Notes: a model not told the origin generated them from the sequence alone. Shown: positions 47,143-61,375, counted from the first letter of the stretch. The stretch is 64,000 nucleotides of DNA from Perognathus longimembris pacificus (GCF_023159225.1 NC_063171.1:4383501-4447500), one strand, 5' to 3'. A program made the numbers and translations.

Positions 47143-48582
47143 ACAAAAGTTAAAGATCCAAACTCCATCCTGCCCCTAATGATGTCCACTGAAGTCATGT
47201 CTTATTTCTGATGAACTAGTTTGGTTCTGTTTCTGTCACACAACAAATAATTATTGGGTGGAATAAGCCACTTCTTGCCATAAAAGAAAGAAAAATGTAA
47301 TTACTTAACTTTATTCAGACCTCCATTAGCCTATGTAATTTACATAGAGGAAGCAAAATTCCTTCACAGGGCATAGAAGAAACTGTACATCTGAAAAAGG
47401 ATCAGCATTTTCTTTCTTCAAGTAAAATGAATTGCACTGATATCCTGCACACACACCTGAAATGCAAGTGGCTTCCAGGTGTCCTCACATGCCCCCACCT
47501 TGCAGGCTATACCTTCTCTAGCATTCCTCCAGCGAGTTATTCTTTCCTGGCTTATGTGGAAGTCAGGAAAAGAACATCACGGCACCAGAGTGCTTCCTTT
47601 CAATGGCTCTTTATGTGTCAGATGGTTGCTTTAAATTGATTCTGAAGAGTCTGCATCTTTCTTCTATTAACGCAGCATTTTGAGATTTTTTGACAACGAA
47701 TGTCTTTTTTTATGCTGAGCAAACTCATAGAACTTATTGCCATGGTCTCTCTTGCTGTTGTTTCAACTCTGCTTTGATAAGCCATGGAAAACAAACTTTC
47801 TGCCTTCCAGTGAGAAATATTTGCTTTTACTTATACTACCAAAAGTATACCAATTTTAGAATAAATCCTATGACCCACTGGCTGTTTCTCAAAGGGAAAA
47901 CTATGTATTATAATCGACTGTGAAGTAAGAAGATTACATCAAACTTTTCAGATCACCAATTCAAAAACTATGAAAATGTATTATCTTTAAAATCCTTTCA
48001 CACAAAATTTATAATACCATAGTTACACCATAGTTATTTCCACTCTTAAATAAGAAGACTGGGGCCACCACACATGCTTACACATGTGTGTGCACATGGA
48101 TGCACATATTTCTGTTCACATGTGTGTATATGTGTAAGGAACAGATAGCCACACTTAGGTTGGAATATGCATAGCTTATACTAAAATTATTTTTTATTTT
48201 ATTACTTCTCAAGCTTTCTGTTCTCAGCACCAATAGTTTCTTTATTATCATTTACTATAGTGAGTTTTAATTATTTTCCTTGCTTGGTCCTGACAACAGA
48301 TGATATGCACCAATAATTAATGCTAATATTCACTGAATATTTACTACATTATAGGCAATACTAAAAGAATAAGTCTCTTAAATTATCACAAGAAAGGTAT
48401 GAGGTTGGTTATTAAAATTATTCTTAACATCTCATCCTACAGGTTAAAAAATATGAGAGACAGAGATCCAGCTTAGTTTCTTACAGTAATATAGATAAAA
48501 AAAAATAATAGCCAAGCTGTCAAACTGGATTCATGTCAGAGCTTTTGTTCTTAGAGATATTGAACAAAGGCAAATGGGCAGG

Positions 48583-48583
48583 A

Positions 48584-48621
<38 letters not shown>
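48583..48621. repeat. (CA)n microsatellite
   Basis: About 18 CA units with one ACC interruption. Confidence 0.95.
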
Positions 48622-48786
48622 CTGGGAAGGCTGCATTGGGGAACTCAGATTGTAGAAGTAATAGGAGTACGTTCTGCCTTTGTTCATTTTATTTTTTGAT
48701 AGGAGGCTGAGAAATCATGTGTCATTATCTAGTCTACCCAGAATCCGTAGACTTGATCAGTGTATACAACTATATAAATTAAAATA

Positions 48787-48992
48787 TTTTTTTTTTTGTC
48801 GGTCATGGGGCTTGAACTCTGGGGCTGGGTACTGTCCCTGAGCTCTTCAGCTCAAGGCTAGCACTCTACCACTTGAGCCACAGCGTCATTTCCAGTTTTT
48901 GGTGGTTAATTAGAAATAAGAGTCTCACAGTCTCTCCTGTCCGGGCTGGCTTTGAACCATGATCCCCAGATCTCAGCCTCAGAGTAGCTATC
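48787..48992 (-). mobile_element. B4-like SINE
   Basis: T-run tail, GGGCTTGAACTCTGGGGCTG, TACCACTTGAGCCACAGCG, GGTGGTTAATTAGAAATAAG and GATCTCAGCCTCAGAGTAGC. The extreme 5' end is missing. Confidence 0.93.
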
Positions 48993-49082
48993 AAAATGAC
49001 AAACTTACAATTCTGGGAAGTTAGTCTAGATAATATGCATAGTTAACAAGTGGTTAAACAATACAGTCATTTTTTCCTGGCC

Positions 49083-49116
49083 TTGTTTGTTTGTTTGTTT
49101 GTTTGTTTGTTTGTTA
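49083..49116. repeat. (TTTG)n microsatellite
   Basis: Eight perfect TTTG units. Confidence 0.95.
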
Positions 49117-50082
49117 TAGCAAATAAAATACAAGATGGCAGCCTGATCTGCACACACTGATTATTTTTTAAAAGGTTGTAGATACCTCATATATTTACAT
49201 AAAAGCATATTAAAGATATATTGTTACATGACATAGGCAGTTTGTGAAACATTTTTATAAATGATTTTTAAAGTCTTAATATGTTGACTTGGTTAAAACA
49301 TACAATGTTTATGAAAGGCCATTAGGAAATCTGTCATTTTATATCCTAGGAAGTAGAAATTAGCTAACTTGCAAAAGAGATTGGAGTCTTTTTATTGAGT
49401 GTTCCACCTTGGGCTTTTTTACTTTGTATATGTGAATGTATGGTGTATTAAAAAATAAAGACAATTACTCATAGTCAGATGAATTAACCATAAGTTTTTT
49501 GAGCATATACTTTTTATGATATGTTTATGTTGGGCATTGGATAGCTTAGAAATGTAGTGATTATGTAATTAAGTAGAAAATAGAACTTTGAAACATTTGT
49601 TTTTCTCTAAACCATTTGGAAAGAGCATATGAGCAGTAGTGTTATAAGGTACCTTTTTTTCTATCTCATGGGTGTAAATGTCCTCATCTGAGAAAAGGAG
49701 AATGCAGGGAAGAGGGAGAGAATCTAGAGGGACTCCCAACAGCAGCCTCCAGCTGACAAAAAGACAAAACCAGTACTGACTGCTTCCTAGCATATTTTAA
49801 GACTTCTACTATTAAGACATGTATGTTACATAATAAGTGTTTAAGAGTGTTATAAGAGAGAGCTAATAAGTGTTAAAGAGAAAACAATTTTTTTTAGAGT
49901 CTGATCATTTCATTGAGGACTTTCAGTATAGTTTTCAATATAAAGGTTTTTCAAATGTAAAATGACATAATTGATCTACAGAATATATTTGCCAAGTCTG
50001 ATTATAATATTAGCAGACTGATAAATTATCATGATGAAGAAGGAAATTGGAACTAGGAATTTAAGATTGCACATTAATTTTT

Positions 50083-50286
50083 TTTTTTTTTTTTGGCCAG
50101 TCCTGGGCCTTGGACTCAGGGCCTGAGCACTGTCCCTGGCTTCTTCCCGCTCAAGGCTAGCACTCTGCCACTTGAGCCACAGCGCCGCTTCTGGCCATTT
50201 TCTGTATATGTGGTGCTGGGGAATCGAACCTAGGGCCTCGTGTATCTGAGGCAGGCACTCTTGCCACTAGGCTATATCCCCAGCCC
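50083..50286 (-). mobile_element. ID-dimer SINE, second subfamily
   Basis: Full-length minus-strand copy with CTTCCCGCTC, CGCCGCTT, CCTAGGGCCTCGTGTATC and AGGCTATATCC. The 14-bp TSD GCACATTAATTTTT is at 50069-50082 and 50287-50300. Confidence 0.95.
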
Positions 50287-51690
50287 GCACATTAATTTTT
50301 GTTGTTGCTGTAAGCATGTTTTTACTCCTTGTCCCCTCCCTGTCTTCCTCTCCTTCAACCCCACTTCGCCTCATCCTCTCCCCCCAGCACACCTCAGTTC
50401 CACACAAATTACAAGTGATATTTGAGGCCCTGATGACTTGACTATAGTTAGCATAACATAGTGGTCAGGAAATTGGACTTCACTAGATTCAGGGAATTTT
50501 CCCAAATGTTAGGAACTAGCATTGTTTTCCTCAGCTCCATTGTAAGTTTTAGTCCTTTTTAAAAAAAATATGGAAAAAAGACCCCACCACCATGGTAAAG
50601 TAATTGACATGTTCCTTCCAGTTCAGTGTCTGCTGAACATCACTGGAGAGCTTGAGAGTCTCCAAAACACCTCAGAGACATCATCTAGGTGTGTTAGCAG
50701 TCAGAGAGCCTACTCTGTCTGCCCTGGAAAGAAATGATGAGTACTTTGATCTTTGCTGTTAGGGAAAACAAAACTGAAATCTGTCTGTATTTTTGCTTCA
50801 TTAAATTTTAGCAATTGTTTAACTGCTACATTTTGTTCCCTAAATAATTGAGCACTAAATTTTAGATTTGTTTATACACTAGCAAAATGAAGTTTGTGTA
50901 ACAGAAAAGAAAAAAAAATACTTCTGGCCAAAACAAATATAAAAAGCTGATATACATATACATATTTATATGCATACAGTTTCTTTTTACTGAAAAAGGA
51001 AAGGGAGATAGGAAGGAAGGAGGGAAAGAGAGAACAAGGGAATACTCATAAATTACTGTGGCTTAATGCCTGCAGGAAATTAGTCAGGTCTAAATAGATA
51101 TTGAAAATTCCAGTCCCAGTTCTTTAAGTTGGGGGCAAACTTTCAAGGCCCTTGTGAGGTACTCTACGTGTACAGTTCTTGATTACATCAAGAAAGTAAA
51201 TAGGCATTGTACAGTCTTTGTTGTAAATGTACTACAAGTAGTGCAAGATCAACCATAGATGATACATGAATGAGTAAAGCTGTGTTCTAGTAAAGCTTAT
51301 TTAAAAAGAAAATAGGCAAGGGCTCTACTGTTGCCACTACATTTTAAGATTTTTTTTTTTTTTACTATTCTTACGCTGTGTTTCAAGTAGTTTCACTTCA
51401 ACTTAATTCTAGAGCAATTTTCTTACTATTGGTAAAATTTCTGATGACCCATAAACAAACATTACTTTAGTGATTACATAAGGCAAAAAATTAGCTAGTA
51501 TATGAAACCCTGTATTTATGGATGTTATTCCTGAAAATACTATTGTTAAAAAAAGTTTATGTTAAACTTTAAAAATAAGTGCATATATAGTTATATACTA
51601 AGTAAAAAGTATTATAGATTCAAGAATTTAGCAACAAATATGGAGACAGAGTCCTTAAATGATTGAGGCTCAGGAAATGTCATTGTAAGG

Positions 51691-51772
51691 TTTATTATTA
51701 CTATTATTAGTATTGAATTTTTACTTCTATTATTACTAATATTATTAATAACTCATCATCATTATTATTAGT
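51691..51772. repeat. Imperfect (ATT)n stretch
   Basis: TTATTATTACTATTATTAG and CATCATCATTATTATTAG blocks; AT-rich triplet repeat with substitutions. Confidence 0.85.
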
Positions 51773-53534
51773 GTTACTCAACTACCAAACTGGAACTCAG
51801 GTTACCATTAACTTTGCCACGAAATTTCAGATGGAAGGATTGTTCTGCTACGATAATAGCACACTTAATTTTCCTGTTCTTTCTTTCTAGGTCTGTCTTT
51901 CTTGGTACCAATTATTACTCTTCCTTACACCACTGCTCTAATTTTCTTTCTGTAAACTGCCATTACTGATTGGGCCATACCTGAAATGAGAAGACAGCTG
52001 GGGGAGGGAAAGGAGCAGTTTTCACTGGATGAGAGATTAGAATTTTAGAATTGTTGGTTTGAGTTAGCATTCTGTTCAGAAAGATATGGGGAGATCTTTG
52101 GAAAGATTTCAAATTTCCCAGGGCCTAGAAGGAATTGTTCAAGAGAGAATGTTCAAATGGCCATGGATGAAGGCTGTGCTTTTGTTTTTATCCTGTCAGT
52201 TTAAAAAAATATATTTTCTTAAGGTGAAACTATTACACATATTTCTGACTTCATGGACATCTTGTGAGTTCACTTTTTTATAAATAATGGAACACATGCT
52301 CTGAGTGATTTAAGAACAAGAAGATTCCAAACATGAGGGCCTTTCAGGTCAGCAAAGGTTCTTGATGTGTTTTAGTGCCTGCCTGGGAGAATTGTCCAGA
52401 TAACTTCTGGTACATAGTCTGTATCCTAAGGCCATGGTCTCATTCTGTACTATTAATGTATCTCCATTAGCCAGTTATAGTCTGGTCCTAATGACCCTCT
52501 CACAGAATTGGAAGGCTACACAGTAAGCCACTTTGAATGTTTCACACAGAGAATTCTAGAACATGCCTCCTATTTATATAATTCTACTATCTCCTTTACA
52601 TACCAAGCCTTAGAAATAATACCTTTACACATAGACATTTGTATAACTATTTGTGTATACACATATACGTAGGTATAGCTCAAAGTGTGTGCAGGCACAT
52701 TTTAAATTTATACTGTATTTTAAGAAAATACAACCTGCCAAAAGAATTTTTAAAAATCAACAACCTCCCCCAATACAGTTTTACAAATTTGAGCTAGTGG
52801 TTTGAATGAGCATTTTCATTGATCTTATTTTTATCACAGTAAGAATGGAGAACACAGAATTAAGTTCATTTATATAGTTATTCTGTGATTGAATATAAGA
52901 TAGCTTTTATGTTCATTTGGTGCCATTTTTTTAGAGAATAAGTGATTTTAATGCATTGGTCATTTGTATGTTAATAAAGAGCAAAACTTCTTAATTTTTT
53001 ACTGCATTGTGCAAAAGTGCGAAAGTACATTGAACAACCTGAAGGTTTTATAAGTATACCTTACTGTACTACTGCTTAATGAGAAAAACAACAGTAATTA
53101 TTAGATTCTTACAACTTCACCTGATCCAAATGGTGATACACATTTAAATTTGGAATTTGCTGATTTTCATGTTGCTGATAATTTCAGTTTTACAGTACAT
53201 CAGAGGAATCGTGGAAGGCAGGGAAGGAAGAAAATAAAGATTGCATAAAACATACTTTCAACAGCTCAGCTCATCAACTCAGTTGTTTAAGATCTCCACC
53301 TATAGAAATTTCCTAAGCATAATCATTCCATCTTCAGTGTTTTAAAACTTGTAAAAATGCATAATCTTATTTGTCAAGAAAGCCCATGTTCTTAGCTTGA
53401 AGTTTGTTCTCAAGTGTGCATAAAGCATACACATAGTGGGAAAGGTTATACATGAAGTGAATGTACTAAAATGAATATGTATGAATTGAGAAGCATACAA
53501 ATATTAATAAATAAGAACTACTGGAGACAATACA

Positions 53535-53692
53535 AAGCCAGATGTCAGTGGCTTACACCTGTAATCCTGTCCATGCAGGAGGCTGAGATCTGGCAGGCCT
53601 GACAGGAAAGCCTGTGAGACTCCTCTATTTCCAGTTAACCAGCAAAGAAACAGAAGTAGAGCTGTAGCTCAAGTGATAGAATGCTAGCACTT
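53535..53692 (+). mobile_element. B4-like SINE, 3' truncated
   Basis: GTCAGTGGCTTACACCTGTAATCC, AGGAGGCTGAGATCTGG and GAGCTGTAGCTCAAGTGATAG; ends in the ID-like module. Confidence 0.85.
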
Positions 53693-54403
53693 TTTCCTGG
53701 CTCAGCAATCACTTAGAAATGACACTTGACCTAATCAGGCTACGAAGACTCAAGGATGAAAAGAAGATGTGCTGAAGAAAGCTGAAGATGTGCTTTTCTT
53801 CCTCTCAGAGAGAGTCATGGGCAAGACAGTAACTTTTGTATGTCCAGCCCAACTTGCTATAGCCATTTAAACGCTTGTCAGGAAAAGCCGTTTAAGGATG
53901 AAGTCAAAACCACAGAGCAGGGCACAGATGATAGTATCTTAGAAATTTAACATTGGCTTAAACCAGTGCTGATGTCGTGTTGCTTCTGGACTTCAGATGT
54001 GACAGCTGTTAAATTTCTAACTTGCCATTTGGAGTCAGATTTTGGCCATTTTTAGACCAAACATACAAATTGTTAAAATTTCAAATAAGTTCAAGGGGAG
54101 GTAGGCAAAGCATAGTAAGTGTACAGAATGTTTAAAAAATTAATACAGTTGTTAAAATCACTTTTTCTCACAAATAGATTTGTCATACTACTATCTGAGG
54201 TAATTCATGCTTTACATTTGTGATTATGGTCCATCTAAACCTGATTATGACATCTGGCCTTGGAGATATAATATCAAAAAGACATAAAATGCATGCAGTC
54301 TAAAATTACATGTTAGTACTAAATTTAAATGGATAGATATATTGGTAATGATGACATTGAAATGAAAGATATTTTGGCCCATTTTTTAAGTGCTTATCTT
54401 TTT

Positions 54404-54606
54404 TTTTTTTTTTTGGCCAGTCTTGGGGCCTGAACTCAGGGCCTGAGCACTATCCCTGGCTTCTTTTTGCTCAAGGCTAGCACTCTTCCACTTGAGCCAC
54501 AGCACCACTTCTGGCAATTTTCTGTATATGTGGTGCTGGGGAATTGAACCCAGGGCCTCATGTATATGAGGCAGGCACTCTTGCCACTAGGCCATATCCC
54601 CAGCCC
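54404..54606 (-). mobile_element. ID-dimer SINE
   Basis: Full-length minus-strand copy with TSD GTGCTTATCTTTTT (54390-54403 and 54607-54620). Confidence 0.95.
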
Positions 54607-54887
54607 GTGCTTATCTTTTTAATTGAGGTGAAGATAGCGAGCCCACAATTGAAAAACATCCCAAATTTTTATATATAATCTTTTAATACTTTCCTGAAAG
54701 ACTTTTATATGTAATGACTTTCAAGTTAACTTTTTAAATTCCAAATACATATTTTTGTAAAATAAAATATTTACCAAAAACACTTGAAGTTTAATGTCAT
54801 TCCCTGTGTTCCTCTATGTCCCAGATACTTCTTCCCTAAAAAAGAAAATATCAGACAACAATCAGTTTTCTATACTTGCAATTTTCT

Positions 54888-55447
54888 TTCTTTTTTTTTT
54901 TTTACTTATTTATTGTCAAAGTGATGTACAGAGAGGTTACAATTTCATATGTTAGGCCTTGGGTGCATTTCTTGTACTGTTTGTTACCTCCTCCCTCATT
55001 CCCCTCTCCCCCCTTCCCTCTTTCCCCATGAGTTGTTCAGTTGGTTTACACAAAATGGTTTTGCAAGTATTGCTTTCGGAGTCATTTGTCTTTTTATCCC
55101 TTGTCTCTCGATTTTGATATTCCCTTTCATTTTCCTAGTTCTAATACCAGTATATACAGTTTCCAGTGTACTCAGATAAGATACAGTGATAGTGCAGGTA
55201 CAACCACAGGAAGGGGATACAAGAGGATCATCAACAATAGAAGCCACAGTTTCACATGGCATGTTGAAAGTAATTACAACAGTGATATAACGGTCGTTTC
55301 CATAACATGGAGATCATTTCACTTAGAATTATCTTATGCATTCATAAGGGCATAGTTATTAGGTTCTTGTGATCCTCTGCTGTGACTAGCCTAAACCTGT
55401 GCTAATTATTCCCTAGGAGAAAGACCATAGAGTCCATGTTTCTTTGG
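54888..55447 (-). mobile_element. 5'-truncated L1 3' end
   Basis: Minus-strand L1: T-run at 54891, 3' UTR, and the last ORF2 codons (plus text CTAATTATTCCCTAGGAGAA, then CATAGAGTCCATGTTTCTTTGG). Flanking near-direct repeats TTGCAATTTTCT (54876-54887) and TTGCAACTTTCT (55448-55459) differ at one base and are the likely TSD. Confidence 0.9.
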
Positions 55448-57152
55448 TTGCAACTTTCTATACTTTGAAAGTTAATTTTTACATGAAGGACTTGAACTCT
55501 CCCAATTTTTAAGAATTTGGATCAGTCCTAGGCTACAAATTCCTGGATTGTTAGTATAATGTTAGATATTAAGAGAATAAGGAAATATTTTTCAGACTTT
55601 CACTTCAGTGCTGTTTGCTCTATTAGTAATAGTCTCTTTGTGGTCCTCTTCACCGATCTGTTTATTTGTTGATTACAGTATGTCTGTTCTAGTTTCATGT
55701 CTGTGCTAACTCATGTTGATTGTAATAAGATTCACTGTGCCGAGAAACAGATCCTAATGTACATGAAGTTTTACCTTGTTGGGTTAAGACAGGTGATAAT
55801 TGTTTACCATATGACATATGTGCTTCCCATGGAATCAATTTGTGTTTTAATTCTGACTGCTCTTGGGAATTGCTGGATTTGGATTTGTTAACTCAGCATT
55901 ACTAAATTCATCAATTCAGCACAGAGTCTCTGAAGAAAATATTATTTCAGAGAATATCTGAACCTTTCAACATTATTAAAGGAGCATAGAGCATACTAAT
56001 ACTGATCAGGCACACAAGCATAAATCTACATAATGGTATAAGTTGTAGGTAAGGAGTGACTTGGGGGAAAAGAGTAAACCAGCAGTGGAAGGGGAGTTTA
56101 CGTTTTTTGCATTTATAATGATTATGTTATTATTATTCCTATAGTTTAATTTAATACATTCTAAAAATGTACAACTAAAGAGAAACTTTTTTTAAAAAGA
56201 ATAAAAAGCTTTTATTTCCTTTGACTTTTAAGTAATTATCTATTTGTAGAGTTTATAATTGTTCCCTCTGTTCCTGGGTCTTTATTGTTGCTGTTTCTTT
56301 ACAAAGACTGCCAACAATTCCCCATCGCAAGCTGGGTTTTCCTCTCAATGGCTCATTTCCTTTAGTCTTATTAGCAATTAGCTCCCACTGTACATGACTG
56401 CAGCTTTGTTTGGCTTTCTACCTCTGTCTGGTAACTGGATTAGAGAAGAAGTATGTGAAAGCTTGTATGAATGGCCAGGTTTTTGCTTTGGGGAAATTTT
56501 TAAGAGAAAGCAGACCTTTCATTAATGGGAAAGGAAACAGACAATTCCCAGCATTGGGGAAGCTGGATGACAGATCAGTGCGGGGAGGCACAATAGGAAA
56601 ACTGGGCCCTTCTTATTAGTCTTCCCAAGCTTTCCCTTTGCCATGTACCTGTGTTTTTGAAAATGATTCCTAGAATGTGTAAACATATCCATATTCATTA
56701 TAAATACAAAACCAATTCCCAAAATCTAGTGGGGGAGAGGAGAGTGGAAGCTAGTTGCCACTCTCCAGCCATTCATATATGTGTGAAAATTAGCCACAAA
56801 TTTTCAAGTGAACTTTTTCATATTTTAAAAGGTTATCATGCATGTATTTTCTTGTAGTCTCTAATAGGATGATTCCCTAGCTGATGTAAAATGGAACCTA
56901 AAGCATTGGCATCTTATTTCCAATTTAAATTGCATATGAGGGGAGAATAGGTACAGAATTTTGCTTTGGTTGGCCTTGTTTTACAGCCATGAGAGGTGAC
57001 TTTTCACCCAGTTCCCATGGAGATATGTGAGAAATACTTTAGTGACTGAAACAAGAGTATCTTTGAGGTTACATGATCTGACCTAATCAACCATGAGTAC
57101 TTTATTTAATGAAGGCCTTTCTCAATTATCTTCTCCTTCTGCCCTTGATTAG

Positions 57153-57278
57153 ACATCGATGAATGCAGCACCATTCCTGCGATATGTGAAACTGGTGAAT
57201 GTTCCAACACCGTGGGAAGCTATTTTTGTATTTGTCCACGTGGATATGTAACCTCAGCAGATGGCTCTCAGTGCATAG
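57153..57278 (+). CDS. FBN2: FBN2 exon: next calcium-binding EGF domain
   Basis: A 126-nt phase 1-1 exon with acceptor TTGATTAG (AG at 57151-57152) and donor GTATGT at 57279. It encodes a second cb[15 protein letters not shown], then [19 protein letters not shown], ending DGSQCI. The six EGF cysteines and the calcium-binding D-I-D-E and N-T-V-G-S-Y-F residues are all present. [15 protein letters not shown] and CPRGYVTS match fibrillin-2; the fibrillin-1 counterpart differs at several of these positions. In the protein it follows the cbEGF of 43277-43402 directly and should precede a TB domain whose exon lies beyond the window. Confidence 0.96.
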
Positions 57279-57392
57279 GTATGTCTTGTAGTTTGAAGGG
57301 AAAATACACTGCTTCTTTATCATGACAGAACAGCCCAAATGAGTATGAAAATGGCACCAGTTACAAAACCATTGGCGAAATGGCTGCAAGTA

Positions 57393-57650
57393 TTAGCTGG
57401 GCAGGCACCTATGGCTCAGGCCTGTAATCCTGGCTATGAGGGAAGCTAAGATGTAAGGACTGTGGTTCAAAGCCAACCCAGACAGGAAAATCCATGTGAC
57501 TCTCCTCTCTAGTTAACCAGCAAAAACTCAGAAGTGGAGCTGTGACTGAAATGGTGGAGCTGTGACTGAAGTAATAGAGTTTCAGCCTTGGCTGAAACAG
57601 CTAAGGGACAAAGTTCAGCTGGTGAGTTCAAGCCCCAGTACTGACATGTA
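57393..57650 (+). mobile_element. B4-like SINE near the third FBN2 exon
   Basis: CCTATGGCTCAGGCCTGTAATC through GTGGTTCAAAGCCAACCC and the ID-like module, with an internal duplication GTGGAGCTGTGACTGAA (57534 and 57553). Confidence 0.88.
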
Positions 57651-58392
57651 CAAAAATAATATCTGGTGGGTACTTGATTGTGATTAGACATGTGCATTTC
57701 ATTTTTTTGGTAAAATTTGCCTCAAAGGAAAGTAATTACAAGCAATTACTGAACTCTAGTATTTTTTCTGAAATTTTTAGGGATGCTTATACCATCTTTA
57801 ATTTACTTGGAAATGTATTTTTAAGATGGGTTGATGGATGGATAGAAGGATGAATAAATACATACATAGCAAAAAATAAAATAAAAATAAGCGAATGATA
57901 CAGCTGTGGAAGAATTGACATACCAGGTATTCTCTGCACACTTGAGTTTCAGATGCCATCTGGGTTTGTTTTGTGTTGTCAGGATCACTTTTGGGACAAA
58001 GACTGACTTCCTTAGGACATGTTGGGTAATGTGTAATGTTGGGTTGTTACCAAGACACACGAAAGAGTTATAAAAATCTGCTTTGGGAAAAAATGTTGTA
58101 GTTAGAGGGTTTTATTTTTTGTTATAGTTGTTGCTAAGAATCATGAGGGTAATCAAATCTTATTTACTTTGTTTATTCTAGAAAAATAGTTATTACAAAA
58201 AAGGAATTGACCCTCTAATTTTGTGTTTTTAGCCTGTTCAAATTAAAGCCAAATAGACGTTCTTGCATGGTCTCCTTTGGAAAGACAACACAGTACCATG
58301 CACATATGGTATAGGGGACCTTTGGACTTCTGTTACTAGAACCCATGCTCATGTCACAGTAAATGTTCCTCACATTTCTTTTCTTTTGGGGG

Positions 58393-58687
58393 AGACTGGT
58401 GGTGGTACTAGGATTTGAACTTTCACTTACTAGACAGACTCTCCATCCCTTGAGTTACACTTTCATCCCTTTTTGCTTGATTCACTTCTCAAATGGAGCT
58501 TTATGTTTTTGTCAAGGCTGACACAGATTGTATGTAGTGCTACTGGCATGACAGGCATGCACTCCTAGCTTATTGTTAAGATTGGGTTTCTTAATTTTTT
58601 TGCTTGGGTTGGCATCAAACGGTGATCCTGTCCATTTCCACCTTCCAAATAGTGGGAATTGCAGGCATGAGACACCCTGCCTGGACA
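58393..58687 (-). mobile_element. Old minus-strand SINE (ID-like plus two B1-like units)
   Basis: GGATTTGAACTTTCACTTAC, CCCTTGAGTTACACTTTC, CATGACAGGCATGCACTCC and GGGAATTGCAGGCATGAGAC. Confidence 0.65.
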
Positions 58688-60551
58688 CATTTGTCTTTTG
58701 AAGCACTAAACCTAATCAATTTAAACTGGACAAAAGACAGAAAGAGAGGGGATAAATGCTCACCATCCTCCTTAGGAGGATTCAAGTAATACAAGAATCA
58801 GAAGAATGAGCTTAGTGTCCAGAGAATGGAGGTGCTTAACTAGAAGAGAGCAATGTGGGCAGTGAGCCTTTCTTACCATGACCAGGCAGCAAGTAACTGA
58901 GTACTCTCAAGGTCATCACTGATGATGCCAGGTGACTGACTTTACAGTATGGAAATGCAGAATCACAAATGTAAGTGTGAAGTCTCAGGAAACCAATAAA
59001 ATGTGGACCTACTTCATTTAATAAATATAATCATGTGACTGGCTAGTTGTGGTCATCTGGCAATGAACAATGCAGATCCTACCTTCAGAATACCACATTG
59101 TCATCATAAATAGTAATGAGAGAACAGTAAGAGAAATAATGGAAGGAACAGGGAATGGCACTGAAAACAAGAACTATTACTTAGAAAACGTATGCCAAGA
59201 ATAAAACATGGAAGATCTCTATTTTTTCAGAGCTGTGGGGCTTTAGGCAAGCAACTAGTCTCTATTTCAGTGTCTTCCATTATGTGTTCAGTACAATATT
59301 CCAAACTGTTGTTGCTGTAATTAGTAGTAGAAGGAAAAGAAATATATGTCCACCCTAGACCAAGATTTACTCAGGTCTTTCTCTAGTAGAAGATCTTTGA
59401 TTTGCCATTAAATTGTAATAACCTTCTGTATGTCCTTGGTTTGTATACTATATGAAGTCTTTAGACTTCCCTTGAGACATCCAAGCATGTTAGAACAGGG
59501 TCCACTCATCTCACCCCCTAGGACTTCACCCCCACCTCTTGCTGCACTTGGCCACATTCCATGCCTTGCCCATATGTTCCCTCTGCCCATAGCATCTTCC
59601 ATTCTCCATCTGTGATTACTAAAACCCGACTCATTCTTTCAGTATCAATTAGGTATTATTTTTCTTTGTAATTATGCCTTCCTAATACAAATTTTTGAGG
59701 TGATAAAATGAATCATTCTATCCCACAATATTTTCCATTTCCATTTCAGTACACATTGTCCTGCCCTGTGTACTTGTGCTTTCCTTATTGTCCAAAAAGG
59801 GAATTTCTGAATTATGACTTTGAGCCTCAAACAATATCTTGCTCAGATCTCATGCTAGCAAATCTTTCCAGATTGAATAGGAAAATCACCTCATGAGAGA
59901 ATATTCCTTTTGGTTAATACCTGTGCACTACTGTTGGCATCTTGCTGGACATGAGATATGGCCTGGGTACTCGGAAAGAGCTGGGCCTACATCCAAAAGC
60001 TGACTCAAAAGCTGACTCCTGAGCTGATCAGGAATCTTATCCACTTCTGTGTCAATATCCCATCCCTAGGAACACACCCCCTACCCCAAAGGAGAAAGAG
60101 TCTCAATAATTACAAAATGTGTGTTCTGTATGTGAGAAAAAAAAATCGAACATTTTAATGTGTAAGAGATCTTTTTGATTTTCAAAATGTATTTTCTTAG
60201 GGTAAATTTATTTATGATTGAATTCTGTGTCATGGATATTCCTCTGGCTATTTATTTTGTAACTCTACACTGTACACACTGATGATAATGAGTTGGGTGA
60301 ACTCAAAGTTTGTTTTGAATGTGGAGCTTAATCCTGAAAGTAGTATGTTCTTTGTTCTAGTTAACAGCAATATCCTGAGCTATAACCACATCACAACAAT
60401 CAATAAACTCAATCGTTTTTCTGTATGTAGAAAAAGAGTTTCATCTGGCAGGATAGCTTATAAAATAGGACAGTCTTTCCATTTCATTGTACATCAAATA
60501 CAATGACAAGATTCTTGAATTAATTTTAGCTAGTCTGTTAATTAACTTTAA

Positions 60552-60778
60552 AAAATGTGCTGATACTGGAGCTTGAACTCAGGCACTGTGAGCTTTTTGC
60601 TCAAGGCTTAGCACTCTACCACTTGAGCCACAGCTCCACTTCTTAGTGGTTAATTGGAGATAAGATTCTCACAGAATCCACTCCCCACCCCTCCCAGGCT
60701 TGCTTCAGACTGTAATCCTCAGATCTTGGCCTCCTTATTAGCTAGGATTATTATTGTGAGCTACTGGCACCTGGCTCT
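60552..60778 (-). mobile_element. B4-like SINE
   Basis: TTGCTCAAGGCTTAGCACTC, TACCACTTGAGCCACAGC, TTAATTGGAGATAAGATTC and CCTCAGATCTTGGCCTCC. Confidence 0.92.
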
Positions 60779-60837
60779 TAGCCAACTATTAAAAGAGCTT
60801 TTTAAAGCCTAAACACATACTAGATTTTAAGAGTTAA

Positions 60838-61375
60838 GGCTGGTCACTATACTTTACACCTATGATCCCAACTAAGCTGGAGATGGAGATTGGAAGGATT
60901 GTGATTCAAGGCCAGTCTAAGCAAACTGTTAGCAAAACCACTGTCAGTACAAGTTTGACATGGTGGTATATGCCTTCATTCCTAGTTCATAAGTGTCTAG
61001 ATAGGAGGACCATAGTCAGATACTAACCCTAGACACACAAAAAAAGACTCTATTTGAAAAGTAACTAGGGGCTGGGGATATGGCCTAGTGGCAAGAGTGC
61101 TTGCCTTGTATACATGAGGCCCTGGGTTCGATTCCCCAGCAGCACATATACAGAAAACGGCCAGAAGTGGCGCTGTGGCTTAAGTGGCAGAGTGCTAGCC
61201 TTGAGCAAAAAGAAGCCAGGGACAGTGCTCAGGCCCTGAGTTCAAGGCCCAGGACTGGCCAAAAAAAAGAAAGAAAAGTAACTAAAGCACATCAGGAATG
61301 GGTGTGAGTGAATCAAGTGATAGAATACCTGTTTAGCATGTGTAATGTTCTGAACTCAAATTCCAGTACTAGACA
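60838..61375 (+). mobile_element. Old dimeric B1-like + ID-like SINE, split by a younger SINE
   Basis: Two 7SL-like units (TTTACACCTATGATCCCAAC and GGTGGTATATGCCTTCATTCC). After the inserted dimer SINE (61068-61272), an ID-like module follows (GTGAATCAAGTGATAGAATAC to CTCAAATTCCAGTAC). Confidence 0.72.
61068..61272 (+). mobile_element. ID-dimer SINE inside an old B1-like repeat
   Basis: Full-length plus-strand copy with 12-bp TSD GAAAAGTAACTA (61056-61067 and 61273-61284). Confidence 0.95.
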